64,000 bases of DNA, taken from positions 24,567-88,566 of the forward strand of contig JAIOSF010000012.1 of assembly GCA_021107755.1 (NCBI GenBank), written 5' to 3'. The DNA comes from Arcobacteraceae bacterium (GTDB lineage: Bacteria > Campylobacterota > Campylobacteria > Campylobacterales > Arcobacteraceae). Made by a program: the position numbers and the translations under genes. Of the stretch, positions 8,300 to 17,682 are shown piece after piece (position 1 is the stretch's first letter; each line of letters starts with the position of its first letter). The notes under the pieces are model-generated. The model worked only from the letters and a program-made list of their open reading frames with translations, was not told the DNA's origin and made no database searches.

Positions 8300-9565
8300 C
8301 TATGCATTCAGTGCTAGTTTTAAATCTTCAATTAAATCATCAGCATCTTCAAGTCCAATACTTAATCTAATCAAACCCTGTGAAATACCAATTTTAGCCT
8401 GTTCATCTAAAGGTATTTGTTGGTGTGTTGTTGATGATGGATGGGTAATAATAGATTTTGAATCACCAATATTTACAACTATTGAAAACAGTTTTGTATT
8501 ATCAAGTATTTTCCAAGCAGTATCTTTATTGGCAACTTCAAAACTCAATAATCCACTACATAATCCATCTTTAAAATATTTTTTTGACAAATTGTTGTAT
8601 TTATTAGTTTCTAATCCTGGATAATTTAGATTTGAAACTTTTGGATGAGACTCTAAAAATTTTGCAACTTTTAGTGTATTATGACTATGTTTTTCAATTC
8701 GTAGACTCAATGTCTCTAAACTTTGTATCAATGACCAAGAGTTAAAAGGTGATGGAGTTGCCCCAATATCTCTTAAAAGTGCCAGTCTGATTCTAAGGTT
8801 AAATGGTGGAAATGGTAAATCTGTATACACTAAACCATGATAACTCTCATCAGGTGTAAAGAAGTGTGAATATCTTGGATTGTCTTTAAAAAACTCCAAT
8901 AAACCATCTCTATCAATAATCGCACCACCAAGTGCTAAACCTTGACCAGAAATATATTTACTACAACTATGGACTACTATATCTGTTCCATGTGCAATTG
9001 GATTTACTAAATATGGAGTTGCAACTGTATTATCACAAATAGAGATAATCCCATGTTTTTTTGCAACAGCACTAATAGCATCTATATCTGCTACTACAAT
9101 TTGTGGGTTTGAGAGTGACTCAAAAAATATCGCTTTTGTTTTATCATCTACAAGTGATTCAATAGTTGAAGGATCATCAAGATTAAAAACTCTTGCTTCA
9201 AGTCCAAATCTTTTAAGTGTATGTTTAAAAAGTGTTACACTTCCCCCATAAATTTTATCAGAGATTATTATATTATCCCCTGCTTCTATTAGGTTTGAAA
9301 TCGCATAAAATATCGCTGCTTGACCACTTGAAGTTGCTAATGCACTTGCACCCCCTTCAAGTTGAGCAAGTCGTGCTTCAAGTACTGCTGTTGTAGGATT
9401 AGTTAACCTTGTATAGATATTCCCTAAATCTTGTAAAGTAAATCTATCTGATGCTTGTTTTGCACTTTGAAATGCATACGCTGTTGTTTGATATATTGGC
9501 ACTGCTGTTGTACCTTGAGTGTCTTTTTCATATCCATGGTGGATAGCTATTGTTTCTTTATTCAT
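8300..9565 (-). CDS. metY: O-acetylhomoserine sulfhydrylase-type PLP enzyme (MetY)
   Basis: This is a Cys/Met-metabolism PLP enzyme (gamma family) that inserts sulfide into O-acetyl-homoserine to make homocysteine. Visible motifs are YTRLTNPTTAVLEARLAQLEGG, SSGQAAIFYAI, the aspartate of ICDNTVATPYL, and the PLP lysine in VVHSCSKYISGQG. The 421-residue length and the FFKDNPRYSHFFTPDESYHGL insert match MetY rather than MetB/MetC (about 380-390 residues). The ATG at 9565 follows AAAGGAAAAA and overlaps the aminotransferase stop by one base. Its place with cysK and the sulfate reduction genes supports direct sulfhydrylation. The exact acyl donor (acetyl or succinyl) is an inference. Confidence 0.9.
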   Translation of the reverse strand: MNKETIAIHHGYEKDTQGTTAVPIYQTTAYAFQSAKQASDRFTLQDLGNIYTRLTNPTTAVLEARLAQLEGGASALATSSGQAAIFYAISNLIEAGDNIIISDKIYGGSVTLFKHTLKRFGLEARVFNLDDPSTIESLVDDKTKAIFFESLSNPQIVVADIDAISAVAKKHGIISICDNTVATPYLVNPIAHGTDIVVHSCSKYISGQGLALGGAIIDRDGLLEFFKDNPRYSHFFTPDESYHGLVYTDLPFPPFNLRIRLALLRDIGATPSPFNSWSLIQSLETLSLRIEKHSHNTLKVAKFLESHPKVSNLNYPGLETNKYNNLSKKYFKDGLCSGLLSFEVANKDTAWKILDNTKLFSIVVNIGDSKSIITHPSSTTHQQIPLDEQAKIGISQGLIRLSIGLEDADDLIEDLKLALNA

Positions 9566-10890
9566 TATTTTTCCTTTAATTCTTTTATTGATTCTTTTAG
9601 TGCAAAAAGTAAATATTCTATACTTTCTATACTATGTGTGTAATTTACACTTATTCTTAACCAGCTTGGTTTTTCATCTGTTTTATTTTTTTTATTGATA
9701 CCAAACAAGTCATGACCATAAGGACCAGCACAACTGCATCCTGCTCTCGTTTGTATTCCAAACTTTTGCGATAATTTTTCACATAATTCATACGGAGTAA
9801 CACCATGAAAATTAATAGCCAAAATCCCAACACTTCTGTGATTTTCATTTTGTCCATAGATGGTGTACCCCTTTAGCATGGCTAATCCATCTTTTAATAC
9901 TTTAAAGAGTTCTTCTTTTCTTTCTTGAATTCTTTTTATCCCTATCTCATCTCTTAATTGATATGCAAAAGAGGCTTTAATAAGCTGTAAAATAGCTGGT
10001 GTTCCTGCATCTTCTCTTATTTCAATATCACTATTAAAAATATGTTCATCTTTTGAAACAAAGGCAACTGTTCCCCCACCTGCAAAAGTTGGTGATTCTT
10101 TTTCATTGATTAAACTTCTTCTAATTGCTAACAATCCACAAGTACCAGGTCCACCTAGTAATTTATGAGGAGAGAGAAAAATTGCATCAAACATTTTACT
10201 ATCTACATTTAAACATGGTGAAGATGCTGCACTATCAAAAGTAATAATTGCATTATATTTTCTTAATAACTTAGATATTTTCTCATATGGTGATATTATC
10301 CCAGTTACATTAGAAGCTGTAGAAAATGCACCAATAATTTGTCTATGTTGATTCTTTTTTAATACACTAGATAAATATCTCAAATCTACATTTCCTGTTT
10401 TATCTAAAGGGACTCTAATAACATCACAAATTCCCTCTCTATAACTTATCTCATTTGAATGATGTTCAAATGGTCCAACAATTATAAGTGGTACATCAAT
10501 ATCCATAATCTCAAACTTAAATCTATTTCTTGTAGATGGAGGCATATAAATTCCCAATAACTCTTGAAACTTTTTAATTGCTCCTGTTGCTCCTGTACCA
10601 CAAGGTAAAAGGACAAAATCATCCTCTAATTCTAAATATTTTTTTAAATTTCTCCTTGCTATATCATAATAATAAGAGGTGGTTTTAGCATCACTTGAAA
10701 AATCTGAATGTGTATTTGCATAGGTAGTTAAAACCTCTTGTATTCTATTTTCAATTGGTCTAAACCCAAGTCCCGATGCTGTATAGTCAAAATATTTTTC
10801 TTTATTTACACCTATAATTTCATCATTTAAATCTTTAAAACTTATATCTTTAGTTACGAATGGTCTAAAAATATTATTATCATTGTTCAT
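9565..10890 (-). CDS. Class V aminotransferase, cysteine desulfurase-like
   Basis: A fold-type I PLP enzyme of the class V group, related to SufS/CsdA. EHHSNE near 140 carries the ring-stacking His, FDSAASSP the cofactor Asp, SPHKLLGG the Schiff-base Lys, and RAGCSCAGPYGHDLFG near 390 a Cys-rich loop in the position of the desulfurase catalytic Cys. At 441 residues it is longer than SufS (~405). It lies between cysK and metY in the Rrf2-linked operon, which suggests mobilising sulfur from cysteine, for example to MnmA at the end of the same operon. Family membership is firm; the actual reaction is inferred. Confidence 0.85.
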   Translation of the reverse strand: MNNDNNIFRPFVTKDISFKDLNDEIIGVNKEKYFDYTASGLGFRPIENRIQEVLTTYANTHSDFSSDAKTTSYYYDIARRNLKKYLELEDDFVLLPCGTGATGAIKKFQELLGIYMPPSTRNRFKFEIMDIDVPLIIVGPFEHHSNEISYREGICDVIRVPLDKTGNVDLRYLSSVLKKNQHRQIIGAFSTASNVTGIISPYEKISKLLRKYNAIITFDSAASSPCLNVDSKMFDAIFLSPHKLLGGPGTCGLLAIRRSLINEKESPTFAGGGTVAFVSKDEHIFNSDIEIREDAGTPAILQLIKASFAYQLRDEIGIKRIQERKEELFKVLKDGLAMLKGYTIYGQNENHRSVGILAINFHGVTPYELCEKLSQKFGIQTRAGCSCAGPYGHDLFGINKKNKTDEKPSWLRISVNYTHSIESIEYLLFALKESIKELKEK

Positions 10891-10917
10891 TTTTTACCTT
10901 TTATTGCAAGTCAACCC

Positions 10918-11838
10918 TTATGAATACAGGGCTGTACTTAAATATCTTTCCCCTGTATCACAAAGGATTGTCACTATTGTTTTTCCTTTGTTCTCATCTC
11001 TTGAAGCTACTTGTGTAGCTGCCCATACATTTGCCCCAGCAGAAATTCCTACTAGTAGTCCCTCATTTTTAGCCAATTCTCTTGATGTTTCAAAAGCATC
11101 TTCATCATCAACTCTTACAACCTCATCAAATATTTTTTGATTAAGAACTGCTGGTATAAAACCAGCTCCTATCCCTTGTATTTTATGAGGTCCTGCTTTT
11201 TCACCTGATATTACAGCTGAACTTGAAGGCTCCACTGCAATAATTTTTGCCTCAGGATTGTGTTTTTTTACAATTTCTGAAATTCCTGTTAATGTTCCCC
11301 CTGTTCCAACAGCGGCAACAACAATATCTACTTTTCCATCTGTATCTTTTAATATCTCTAATGCAGTAGTTTCTCTATGCATTTGGGGATTTGCTGGATT
11401 ATTAAACTGTTGAGGCATAAAACTATTATCAATCTCTTTTACTAACTCTTCAGCTCGTAGAATTGCTCCACCCATACCCTTTGATGCTTCTGTCAAATCA
11501 ATCTTGGCACCAAGAGCTTTTAATAACTGTCTTCTCTCTAAACTCATAGATTCAGGCATTGTAAGTGTTAATTGTAACCCTTTTGCAGCACAAACCATAG
11601 CAAGACCAATACCTGTATTTCCACTTGTTGGTTCTATTATTATTGTCTCTTTATTTATTTTTCCATCTTTGATTCCTGCTTCAATCATAGCAAGGGCTAT
11701 TCTATCTTTTACAGAACTTGACGGATTCATAAATTCACATTTCCCTAAAATCTCTGCCCCTGTTTCATTTGAAAACTTATTTATTCTTACAAGTGGTGTA
11801 TTTCCTACTAATTCTGTCACATTATTTGCTATTTTCAT
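10918..11838 (-). CDS. cysK: Cysteine synthase A (O-acetylserine sulfhydrylase)
   Basis: It makes cysteine from O-acetylserine and sulfide with PLP. Key motifs: GNTPLVRINKF near 11-21, the PLP lysine in PSSSVKDRIA near 43, TSGNTGIGLAM near 70, VGTGGTLTG in the phosphate-binding loop, and LCDTGERYLSTALY at the C-terminus. 306 residues is the normal length. AAGGATAACAAA precedes the ATG. It sits 10 bases after the rrf2 gene and 27 bases before the class V aminotransferase gene, as the second gene of the operon. CysK is preferred over CysM from length and the SSSVKDR motif. Confidence 0.95.
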   Translation of the reverse strand: MKIANNVTELVGNTPLVRINKFSNETGAEILGKCEFMNPSSSVKDRIALAMIEAGIKDGKINKETIIIEPTSGNTGIGLAMVCAAKGLQLTLTMPESMSLERRQLLKALGAKIDLTEASKGMGGAILRAEELVKEIDNSFMPQQFNNPANPQMHRETTALEILKDTDGKVDIVVAAVGTGGTLTGISEIVKKHNPEAKIIAVEPSSSAVISGEKAGPHKIQGIGAGFIPAVLNQKIFDEVVRVDDEDAFETSRELAKNEGLLVGISAGANVWAATQVASRDENKGKTIVTILCDTGERYLSTALYS

Positions 11839-11848
11839 TTTGTTATCC

Positions 11849-12262
11849 TTATATGTAATATACTAAATTTGAAGAATCTTTTTCTAAGAACTCTTCTAAT
11901 TCACTAATAGTAATTTGAAAAATCTTTTCTACTTTCTTTTGAGTATCTTCCCAAAAAGGTTGTAAAATATTTTTATCTGTACTACTGTCTGTTTGTGCAA
12001 AACAGCACTCTAATGATTGTAATACATCAAATACAGTAATATTGTTTGGATCTTTAGCTAACTTATATCCACCACTAGCACCTCTAATACTCATCACAAG
12101 CCCTGATTTTTTTAATACAACCAAAATCTGTTCAAGATAATTTTGAGGAATATCTCCTGCTTTAGCAATCTCTTTGGTTTGTAATAATTCTTTATCTTTT
12201 TGTCTTGCTAGAATAAGAACTGCTGTTAAACCATACTCGCCTTTTGTTGATACTATTGCCAT
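11849..12262 (-). CDS. Rrf2-family transcriptional regulator (CymR-like, probable cys regulator)
   Basis: A 137-residue Rrf2 protein. The N-terminal winged helix (STKGEYGLTAVLILA ... TKEIAKAGDIPQNYLEQILVVLKKSGLVMSIRGASGGYKLA) is complete. The IscR/NsrR Fe-S cysteine triplet is not seen; only an adjacent CysCys pair remains near residue 88, so it resembles CymR-type Rrf2 proteins that sense cysteine supply through a partner. It is the first gene of the rrf2-cysK-...-mnmA operon. Its promoter carries the dyad that recurs before the other sulfur operons here, so autoregulation and control of the whole regulon are inferred. The effector and any CysK interaction are unknown. Confidence 0.9.
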   Translation of the reverse strand: MAIVSTKGEYGLTAVLILARQKDKELLQTKEIAKAGDIPQNYLEQILVVLKKSGLVMSIRGASGGYKLAKDPNNITVFDVLQSLECCFAQTDSSTDKNILQPFWEDTQKKVEKIFQITISELEEFLEKDSSNLVYYI

Positions 12263-12292
12263 TTTAAATTCCTTTTATCTTAAAATTGTAAA

Positions 12293-12341
12293 ATTATAGC
12301 ACAGTTCATTTTCAATGTCAAGTAAATCTATATGATTTTAT
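12293..12341 (-). promoter_or_regulatory. Promoter and putative Rrf2 operator of the rrf2-cysK operon
   Basis: Read on the minus strand: TTGACA (12316-12321), a 17-nt spacer and TATAAT (12293-12298), a consensus sigma-70 promoter. Just upstream of the -35 box lies the dyad AGTAAATC-N5-GATTTTAT at 12321-12341 (plus-strand reading). The segment next to the -35 box is almost the same as that before the DUF2061-cysH and cysG/yeeE promoters. Confidence 0.8.
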
Positions 12342-12400
12342 AAGATTAAAACTATTTTACATATAATTTGATATTTAAAAATATAAATTTCCTTTTAACA

Positions 12401-13990
12401 CTAGCTTTCTAGTAAGTTTGTAATAAACTTTTCATCAGTGATTTTTTCTTTTACAAATTGATTAAAAACCTTTATACTTGAATTTTGGTAGGATAAAATA
12501 ATTTTTTCTACTACTTCATTTACTTGTGAAGGTTTGATTTTTAATTTTGTTTTTTCTCCAAATGAGGATTTTTCACCTTCTAAATTTCCTCCTAGTATAA
12601 GTTCAAAACCAGCTATTGTATTACTATCTTCATCTTTAAATTTAATTGCTAATAATCCTATATCAACTACATGGGGATGTGCACATGAATTAGGACAACC
12701 ATTTATTGATATTGAAATCGTTTCATTAAAATTTGGAAATCTTTTTTCTAAATACTGAACCAATTTCATTGCTTGATCTTTTGTTTCTACTATCGCAAAC
12801 TTACAAAATTCAATTCCTGTACAAGAGATTGTTCTAGCTTTAAAAGAACTTGGGCTTGTATCTATCTTTTGTATTTGCAACTCTCTTACTAAAAAATCAA
12901 CATTATTATTTGGTACATCTAAGATTACAAAATTTTGGGTATTTGTTACTTTGATTGTTGTAGCCTGATATTTTTCTAAACTATCTGCTAATACTGCTAA
13001 CCCTTTTGCCCCAATTTTTCCACCATTAATTGCACACCCAATATAAGAGTAACCATCTTTTTTTGATTTGTGTACTCCAAAATGTTCCCTTTTAGAATAA
13101 GGAGTATAATTTTGAACATTTTTATTTTCTAATTTAAACTCTATTTTTGTTTCTAACAAACCTTTAAATTTTTCTGCACTCCACTCATTTACAAGATGCC
13201 CTAATCTTGCTTTTTTTCGATTCTCTCGTAATCCATAATTTTTGTATATATAAGAAACTGCATCTACAACTTTTAATATATTTTCCTCTTTCACATAACC
13301 AAGATGTATTGCAATTTGCTTATTTGAAGCTAATCCTCCACCAACACTTACATCAAAAAATATTCCATCTTCAAAATTAACAGCACTAAATGATAAATCT
13401 TGTATCTCATGCCCTATACAATGTTTAGAACATCCACTTACCCCAACTTTATATTTTCTTGGTAAATTTGCCAACTCATTATTTCCTCTAAAATAATCAT
13501 TTATAGAAGATACGATATGATTTACATCTATTATCTCATCATGTTCGATTCCTGAAACTGGACAAGTTACTACATTTCTTGGTACATCCCCCGCTGCAAA
13601 TACGGTACTTAATCCTACATTTTGTAACTTTTCAAAAATAGTAGGTAGGTTTTCTACAGAAACATTATGAAATTGTATATCTTGTCTTGTAGTAAAAGTA
13701 GCTGTTTGTTTAGCATAGTTATCTGATATATCAGAAATAGCTCTCATTTGTTCTACACTCATAGCCCCTTTTTCCAACTTTACACGAAGCATAAAATATA
13801 AACTTTCATCAAATTCATCTTGAGAATTTTTATTTTGTGTGTACAATCCATACCATTTAAATCTATCTATATCTTCTGGATTTATAGCTTCTTTTGTTGT
13901 TGCATATCTTTTGATATCTGCTAAAACATCTAAACCACTCTTTTCTTTTTTTATCCGTTCAACTCTTTGAGTTGCATTTTCTTTTATCAT
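12401..13990 (-). CDS. Siroheme-dependent sulfite (nitrite/sulfite) reductase
   Basis: A 529-residue siroheme/[4Fe-4S] reductase with the usual duplicated ferredoxin-like and siroheme-binding halves. The cluster ligands are visible as CTGIEFCKFA (C-x5-C) and NGCPNSCAHP (C-x3-C). The substrate-site region TTRQDIQFHNV and VSGCSKHCIGHEI also fit. The family includes ferredoxin-type nitrite and sulfite reductases; the last place in the DUF2061-cysH-cysD-cysN operon argues for sulfite reduction to sulfide. No flavoprotein CysJ subunit is encoded nearby, so ferredoxin or another one-electron donor is likely. AGGAG precedes the ATG at 13990. Confidence 0.9.
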   Translation of the reverse strand: MIKENATQRVERIKKEKSGLDVLADIKRYATTKEAINPEDIDRFKWYGLYTQNKNSQDEFDESLYFMLRVKLEKGAMSVEQMRAISDISDNYAKQTATFTTRQDIQFHNVSVENLPTIFEKLQNVGLSTVFAAGDVPRNVVTCPVSGIEHDEIIDVNHIVSSINDYFRGNNELANLPRKYKVGVSGCSKHCIGHEIQDLSFSAVNFEDGIFFDVSVGGGLASNKQIAIHLGYVKEENILKVVDAVSYIYKNYGLRENRKKARLGHLVNEWSAEKFKGLLETKIEFKLENKNVQNYTPYSKREHFGVHKSKKDGYSYIGCAINGGKIGAKGLAVLADSLEKYQATTIKVTNTQNFVILDVPNNNVDFLVRELQIQKIDTSPSSFKARTISCTGIEFCKFAIVETKDQAMKLVQYLEKRFPNFNETISISINGCPNSCAHPHVVDIGLLAIKFKDEDSNTIAGFELILGGNLEGEKSSFGEKTKLKIKPSQVNEVVEKIILSYQNSSIKVFNQFVKEKITDEKFITNLLES

Positions 13991-14000
13991 AGAACAACTC

Positions 14001-15413
14001 CTATACTATTTTTTTAGATTCCCAATGGGGAAAATGTTTTCTTATTAAACTATTTAATTCTATTTCAAACTCCGAATGTTCATCTATAACTTGATTTGAA
14101 TTTTCCAAAACTTTATCAACTATCATCCCTGCACCAACTGTATTATTTGTAACTCTATCAATTATGATAAAACTCCCCATTGTTTTGTTATATTCATACG
14201 AATCATATGCTATAGTTTGATTAAGAGAGAGTTTTGCAAAACCTATCTCATTTAATTCCAACTTATGCGTTGTTTCCTCTTCTAAAGTATTTACATTTGT
14301 CTTATAATGAAAGCTATCAATTGAACCACTTGTTACAGTTGAAGCTCTTTTGATATAATAAGATTTTCCTTTTATTAAAGGGGTTTCATCCATCCAAACA
14401 ATTCTTACATTAAAGAGTTTAGCTTGAGCTGGTTGCTCATCACTTTTTACTATAATATCACCACGAGATATATCTATCTCATCTTTTAGAGTAAGTGTTA
14501 TAGCTTGTTGTGTATAAGCATATTCTAAATCACTATCATAGGTTATTATCTCTTTTACTGTTGAACTTTTCCCTGAGGGTAAAACGGTTACAACATCACC
14601 AACTTTAACAACTCCTGAAGCAATTGTTCCACAAAACCCCCTAAAATCTAGATTTGGTCTATTGACATACTGCACAGGAAGTCGAAAATGGGTAAGATCT
14701 CTTTGTGATGAGACCTCAATATTTTCTAAAACTTCAAGAAGTGTATCCTCTTTATACCAAGGAGATTTTGTACTTTTATTTACTACATTATCCCCATCTA
14801 AAGCAGAGATAGGGATAAATGTTAAATTTGCTTTTACCCCTAAATCTTTTGCAAAAGAGATATAATCTTTTTTAATCTCATTAAATGTATCTTCACTAAA
14901 ATCAACTAAATCCATCTTATTTATAGCAATTACAAGTTCTTTTAATCCCAAAAGTTTTGTGATAAAAGTATGTCTTTTTGTTTGTGTTTGCACACCATAC
15001 CTTGCATCAATTAATATGATTGCTAAATCAGCTGTACTAGCTCCTGTAGCCATATTTCTTGTGTATTGTTCATGCCCTGGCGTATCTGCAATGATAAACT
15101 TTCTTTTATCTGTTGCAAAATATCTATATGCTACATCTATTGTAATACCTTGTTCTCTTTCACTAGCAAGACCATCAACTAATAGTGCTAGATCAAATTC
15201 TCCATTTGTAGTACCACTTTTTTTACTATCATTTTTTATAGCAGTTAACTGATCTTCAAATATCATTTTTGAATCATGAAGCAATCTTCCTATGAGTGTT
15301 GACTTTCCATCATCAACACTTCCACATGTGATAAATCTAAGTAACTGTTTATGCTCATGCTCTTTTAAATAACTCTCTATATCATCTGCAATTTTTTTCT
15401 CTTGAACTGACAT
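14001..15413 (-). CDS. cysN: Sulfate adenylyltransferase subunit 1, GTPase CysN
   Basis: This EF-Tu-like GTPase drives APS formation together with CysD. G1 is [15 protein letters not shown] (31-45), G2/G3 are [11 protein letters not shown] and [13 protein letters not shown], and G4 is NKMDLVD. Two beta-barrel domains follow ([30 protein letters not shown]). 470 residues is normal for CysN without a fused APS kinase (CysNC would be ~630). It lies between cysD and sulfite reductase, 10 bases before the latter; 108 bases separate it from cysD. Confidence 0.96.
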   Translation of the reverse strand: MSVQEKKIADDIESYLKEHEHKQLLRFITCGSVDDGKSTLIGRLLHDSKMIFEDQLTAIKNDSKKSGTTNGEFDLALLVDGLASEREQGITIDVAYRYFATDKRKFIIADTPGHEQYTRNMATGASTADLAIILIDARYGVQTQTKRHTFITKLLGLKELVIAINKMDLVDFSEDTFNEIKKDYISFAKDLGVKANLTFIPISALDGDNVVNKSTKSPWYKEDTLLEVLENIEVSSQRDLTHFRLPVQYVNRPNLDFRGFCGTIASGVVKVGDVVTVLPSGKSSTVKEIITYDSDLEYAYTQQAITLTLKDEIDISRGDIIVKSDEQPAQAKLFNVRIVWMDETPLIKGKSYYIKRASTVTSGSIDSFHYKTNVNTLEEETTHKLELNEIGFAKLSLNQTIAYDSYEYNKTMGSFIIIDRVTNNTVGAGMIVDKVLENSNQVIDEHSEFEIELNSLIRKHFPHWESKKIV

Positions 15414-15521
15414 CTTAAAATACCTTTTATATTTACTATCTTTTTTTAACTCTTTATTTAATCAACTTTCATACTAAAAGAGATAAACCTACATAACACA
15501 TTTTTTTTACTAAAGAATTTT

Positions 15522-16433
15522 TTAAAAATATCCTTCAATTTTCTTTTTTTCCATTGATCCTGCACTATCATTATCTATAACCCTCCCTTGTCTTTCGCTA
15601 GTTTTTGTTAATAACATCTCTTGAATAATTTCTGGAAGTGTTGAAGCTGTTGACTCAACTGCACCTGTTAATGGGTAACAGCCAAGTGTTCTAAATCTCA
15701 CAAATTCTTCAGTTGGAACTTCACCCTCTTCTAAAGGTAATCTTTCATCATCAACTAAAATTTTAACACCATCTCGTACAACTACTGGTCTTTTTTTTGC
15801 TAAATATAGAGGCACAATTGGAATATCTTCTAGATAAATATACTGCCAAATATCTAATTCTGTCCAGTTTGATAAAGGGAAAACTCTTATTGACTCACCT
15901 TTTTTTACTTTTGAATTATAAATACTCCATAGTTCAGGTCTTTGATTTTTTGGATCCCATCTGTGATTCTCATCTCTAAAAGAATAAATTCTCTCTTTAG
16001 CCCTACTTTTCTCTTCATCGCGTCTAGCCCCACCAAATACTGCATCAAATTTATATTTATTTAATGCTTGTTTTAAACCTTCTGTTTTCATAATATCTGT
16101 ATGAACAGCACTTCCATGTGTAAATGGTCCAATATTTTGTTCTATTCCATTTGGATTTATATGTACTAAAAGCTCAAATCCAAGTTCTTTTTTCATTTTA
16201 TCTCTAAAAGCAATCATCTCTTTAAATTTCCATCTTGTATCTACATGAAGTAGAGGAAATGGTAGCTTTGCTGGATAAAATGCTTTTTGAGCAAGGTGTA
16301 ACATCACAGCAGAATCTTTTCCAACAGAATATAACATAGCTGGATTATCAAATTCAGCTATTACTTCTCTTATAATATGTATTGACTCTGCTTCGAGCTG
16401 TTTTAAATGTGTTATTTTTTCTATATTTATCAT
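15522..16433 (-). CDS. cysD: Sulfate adenylyltransferase subunit 2 CysD
   Basis: The catalytic, PP-loop subunit of heterodimeric ATP sulfurylase: it joins sulfate to ATP to give APS. The PP-loop [17 protein letters not shown], the [17 protein letters not shown] region, and [26 protein letters not shown] and [14 protein letters not shown] are all there. I start it at ATG 16433 ([10 protein letters not shown], 303 residues) because GGAG lies 7 bases upstream; an in-frame ATG at 16448 would add five residues but lacks a site. It is directly downstream of cysH. Confidence 0.96.
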   Translation of the reverse strand: MINIEKITHLKQLEAESIHIIREVIAEFDNPAMLYSVGKDSAVMLHLAQKAFYPAKLPFPLLHVDTRWKFKEMIAFRDKMKKELGFELLVHINPNGIEQNIGPFTHGSAVHTDIMKTEGLKQALNKYKFDAVFGGARRDEEKSRAKERIYSFRDENHRWDPKNQRPELWSIYNSKVKKGESIRVFPLSNWTELDIWQYIYLEDIPIVPLYLAKKRPVVVRDGVKILVDDERLPLEEGEVPTEEFVRFRTLGCYPLTGAVESTASTLPEIIQEMLLTKTSERQGRVIDNDSAGSMEKKKIEGYF

Positions 16434-16483
16434 TTTTTTCTCCATCAATTAGTTCAAATTGAAAGTTTGAATTTATTGTAATT

Positions 16484-17182
16484 TTATTTTTGGTGTAATC
16501 CACACTCTTTATGTTCCGGATTTTCCCACCACCATCGTCCACTTCGAATATCTTCACCTTCTTTTATTGCCCTCGTACAAGGTGCACAGCCAATACTTGG
16601 ATATCCTTGTGAATGAAGCTTGTTAATAGGTACAGAATTTTTTAAAATATAATCCCATACTTGCTCTTCTGTAAAATTGATTAAAGGATTTAATTTTATT
16701 ATCCCATTTGCTTTATCATATTCAAATATTTTTAACTCTTTTCTTGTAATACTCTGCTCTGCTCTTAATCCTGTTATCCAAATATCAACATTTTTTAAAG
16801 CTCTTCGCAACGGTTCTATTTTTCGTACATAACAACAGTTTTTTCTGTTTTCTATTGATTCATAAAAACCATTAACACCTTGGGTATTATATAGTTCTTC
16901 TATATTTTCATATTTTGGGAAATATACCTGTACTTTAATGTTATATTTAAGGTTTGTTTCATCCATTACATTATAAGTTTCATAAGGTAGACGCCCTGTA
17001 TCTAAAGTAAAAATATTTGCATCTTTGCTTATTTTTAACATCATATGAGTTAGCACCTGATCCTCTGCACCAAAGCTAGAAGACAATGCAACATTATTTT
17101 TAACATCATTTAAAAAATACTCTAGTACCTCTTCAGGTTTAGACTTTTTGAATTTATTATTTAATTCTTCTATTATTTTCAT
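16484..17182 (-). CDS. cysH: Assimilatory APS reductase (CysH type)
   Basis: It reduces adenylylsulfate to sulfite and AMP with thioredoxin. The PP-loop region is SSSFGAEDQVLTHMML near 35. The paired cysteines in NCCYVRKIEPL (about 112) and CAPC (about 200) are the [4Fe-4S] ligands that mark APS-using enzymes rather than PAPS reductases. The redox-active Cys lies in the final ECGLH. 232 residues is normal. This matches an operon that has cysDN but no APS kinase. It is 10 bases after the DUF2061 gene. Confidence 0.95.
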   Translation of the reverse strand: MKIIEELNNKFKKSKPEEVLEYFLNDVKNNVALSSSFGAEDQVLTHMMLKISKDANIFTLDTGRLPYETYNVMDETNLKYNIKVQVYFPKYENIEELYNTQGVNGFYESIENRKNCCYVRKIEPLRRALKNVDIWITGLRAEQSITRKELKIFEYDKANGIIKLNPLINFTEEQVWDYILKNSVPINKLHSQGYPSIGCAPCTRAIKEGEDIRSGRWWWENPEHKECGLHQK

Positions 17183-17192
17183 TATTTTATTC

Positions 17193-17417
17193 CTATATTT
17201 GATAGTCAGGCTGTTTTATTTTCCCTAACTTTATTTTATTCCATCCTCTTTCATGAAGATAATATAAAATAATTTTTGTTACAACTTCAATTGAACCAAT
17301 CGATGCTGCCATCACAAAACTACTAGTTATAAAATAAGAAACAGCAATAGTATCTAAAGTACCGACTATTCTCCACGAGATCGTTTTTACAATTGACCGA
17401 TAAGCTTTTTCTTCCAT
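17193..17417 (-). CDS. DUF2061 small membrane protein
   Basis: 74 residues with the DUF2061 pattern: a basic start (EEKAYRSIVKTISWRIVGTLDTIAVSYFI) and a second hydrophobic stretch (AASIGSIEVVTKIILYYLHERGWNKI). Two membrane helices are expected. DUF2061 genes often sit with sulfate assimilation genes, as here, where it is the first gene of the operon that continues with cysH. Its job is unknown; a role in sulfate entry or in anchoring the enzymes would be a guess. AAAGGAAATAA precedes its ATG. Confidence 0.85.
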   Translation of the reverse strand: MEEKAYRSIVKTISWRIVGTLDTIAVSYFITSSFVMAASIGSIEVVTKIILYYLHERGWNKIKLGKIKQPDYQI

Positions 17418-17458
17418 TTATTTCCTTTTATTTGACTGTCACATCAAAATTTGGCGAA

Positions 17459-17506
17459 AGTATATCATAGATTTATTTCAATGTCAAGTAATTCTATAAA
17501 TTTACT
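17459..17506 (-). promoter_or_regulatory. Promoter and operator of the DUF2061-cysHDN-sulfite reductase operon
   Basis: Minus strand: TTGACA (17482-17487), 17-nt spacer, TATACT (17459-17464). The dyad AGTAATTC-TATA-AATTTACT (17487-17506, plus-strand reading) abuts the -35 box in the same place as in the rrf2 and cysG/yeeE control regions. Confidence 0.8.
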
Positions 17507-17521
17507 AGAGTATACTCTAGT
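17504..17521. promoter_or_regulatory. 18-bp perfect palindrome upstream of the cysH operon
   Basis: ACTAGAGTATACTCTAGT is a perfect 18-bp palindrome. It overlaps the outer edge of the Rrf2-type dyad by three bases and lies about 20 bases upstream of the -35 box. A partial echo (AGTGTACTACTAG) follows. It lacks a T-run, so a binding site for another regulator is more likely than a terminator. Confidence 0.45.
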
Positions 17522-17682
17522 GTACTACTAGGAATTCAGTATTTATGGACTTTAGAAGAATAATTTATTATTTAAACTATATAAAATTCTCCTCAAATTA
17601 CAAAATTCCGACACTATTATTTTAAAAATATTGAATTATTGTTCATTAATAAGTGAATTTTGTGTGAGGATTTATATACTAA

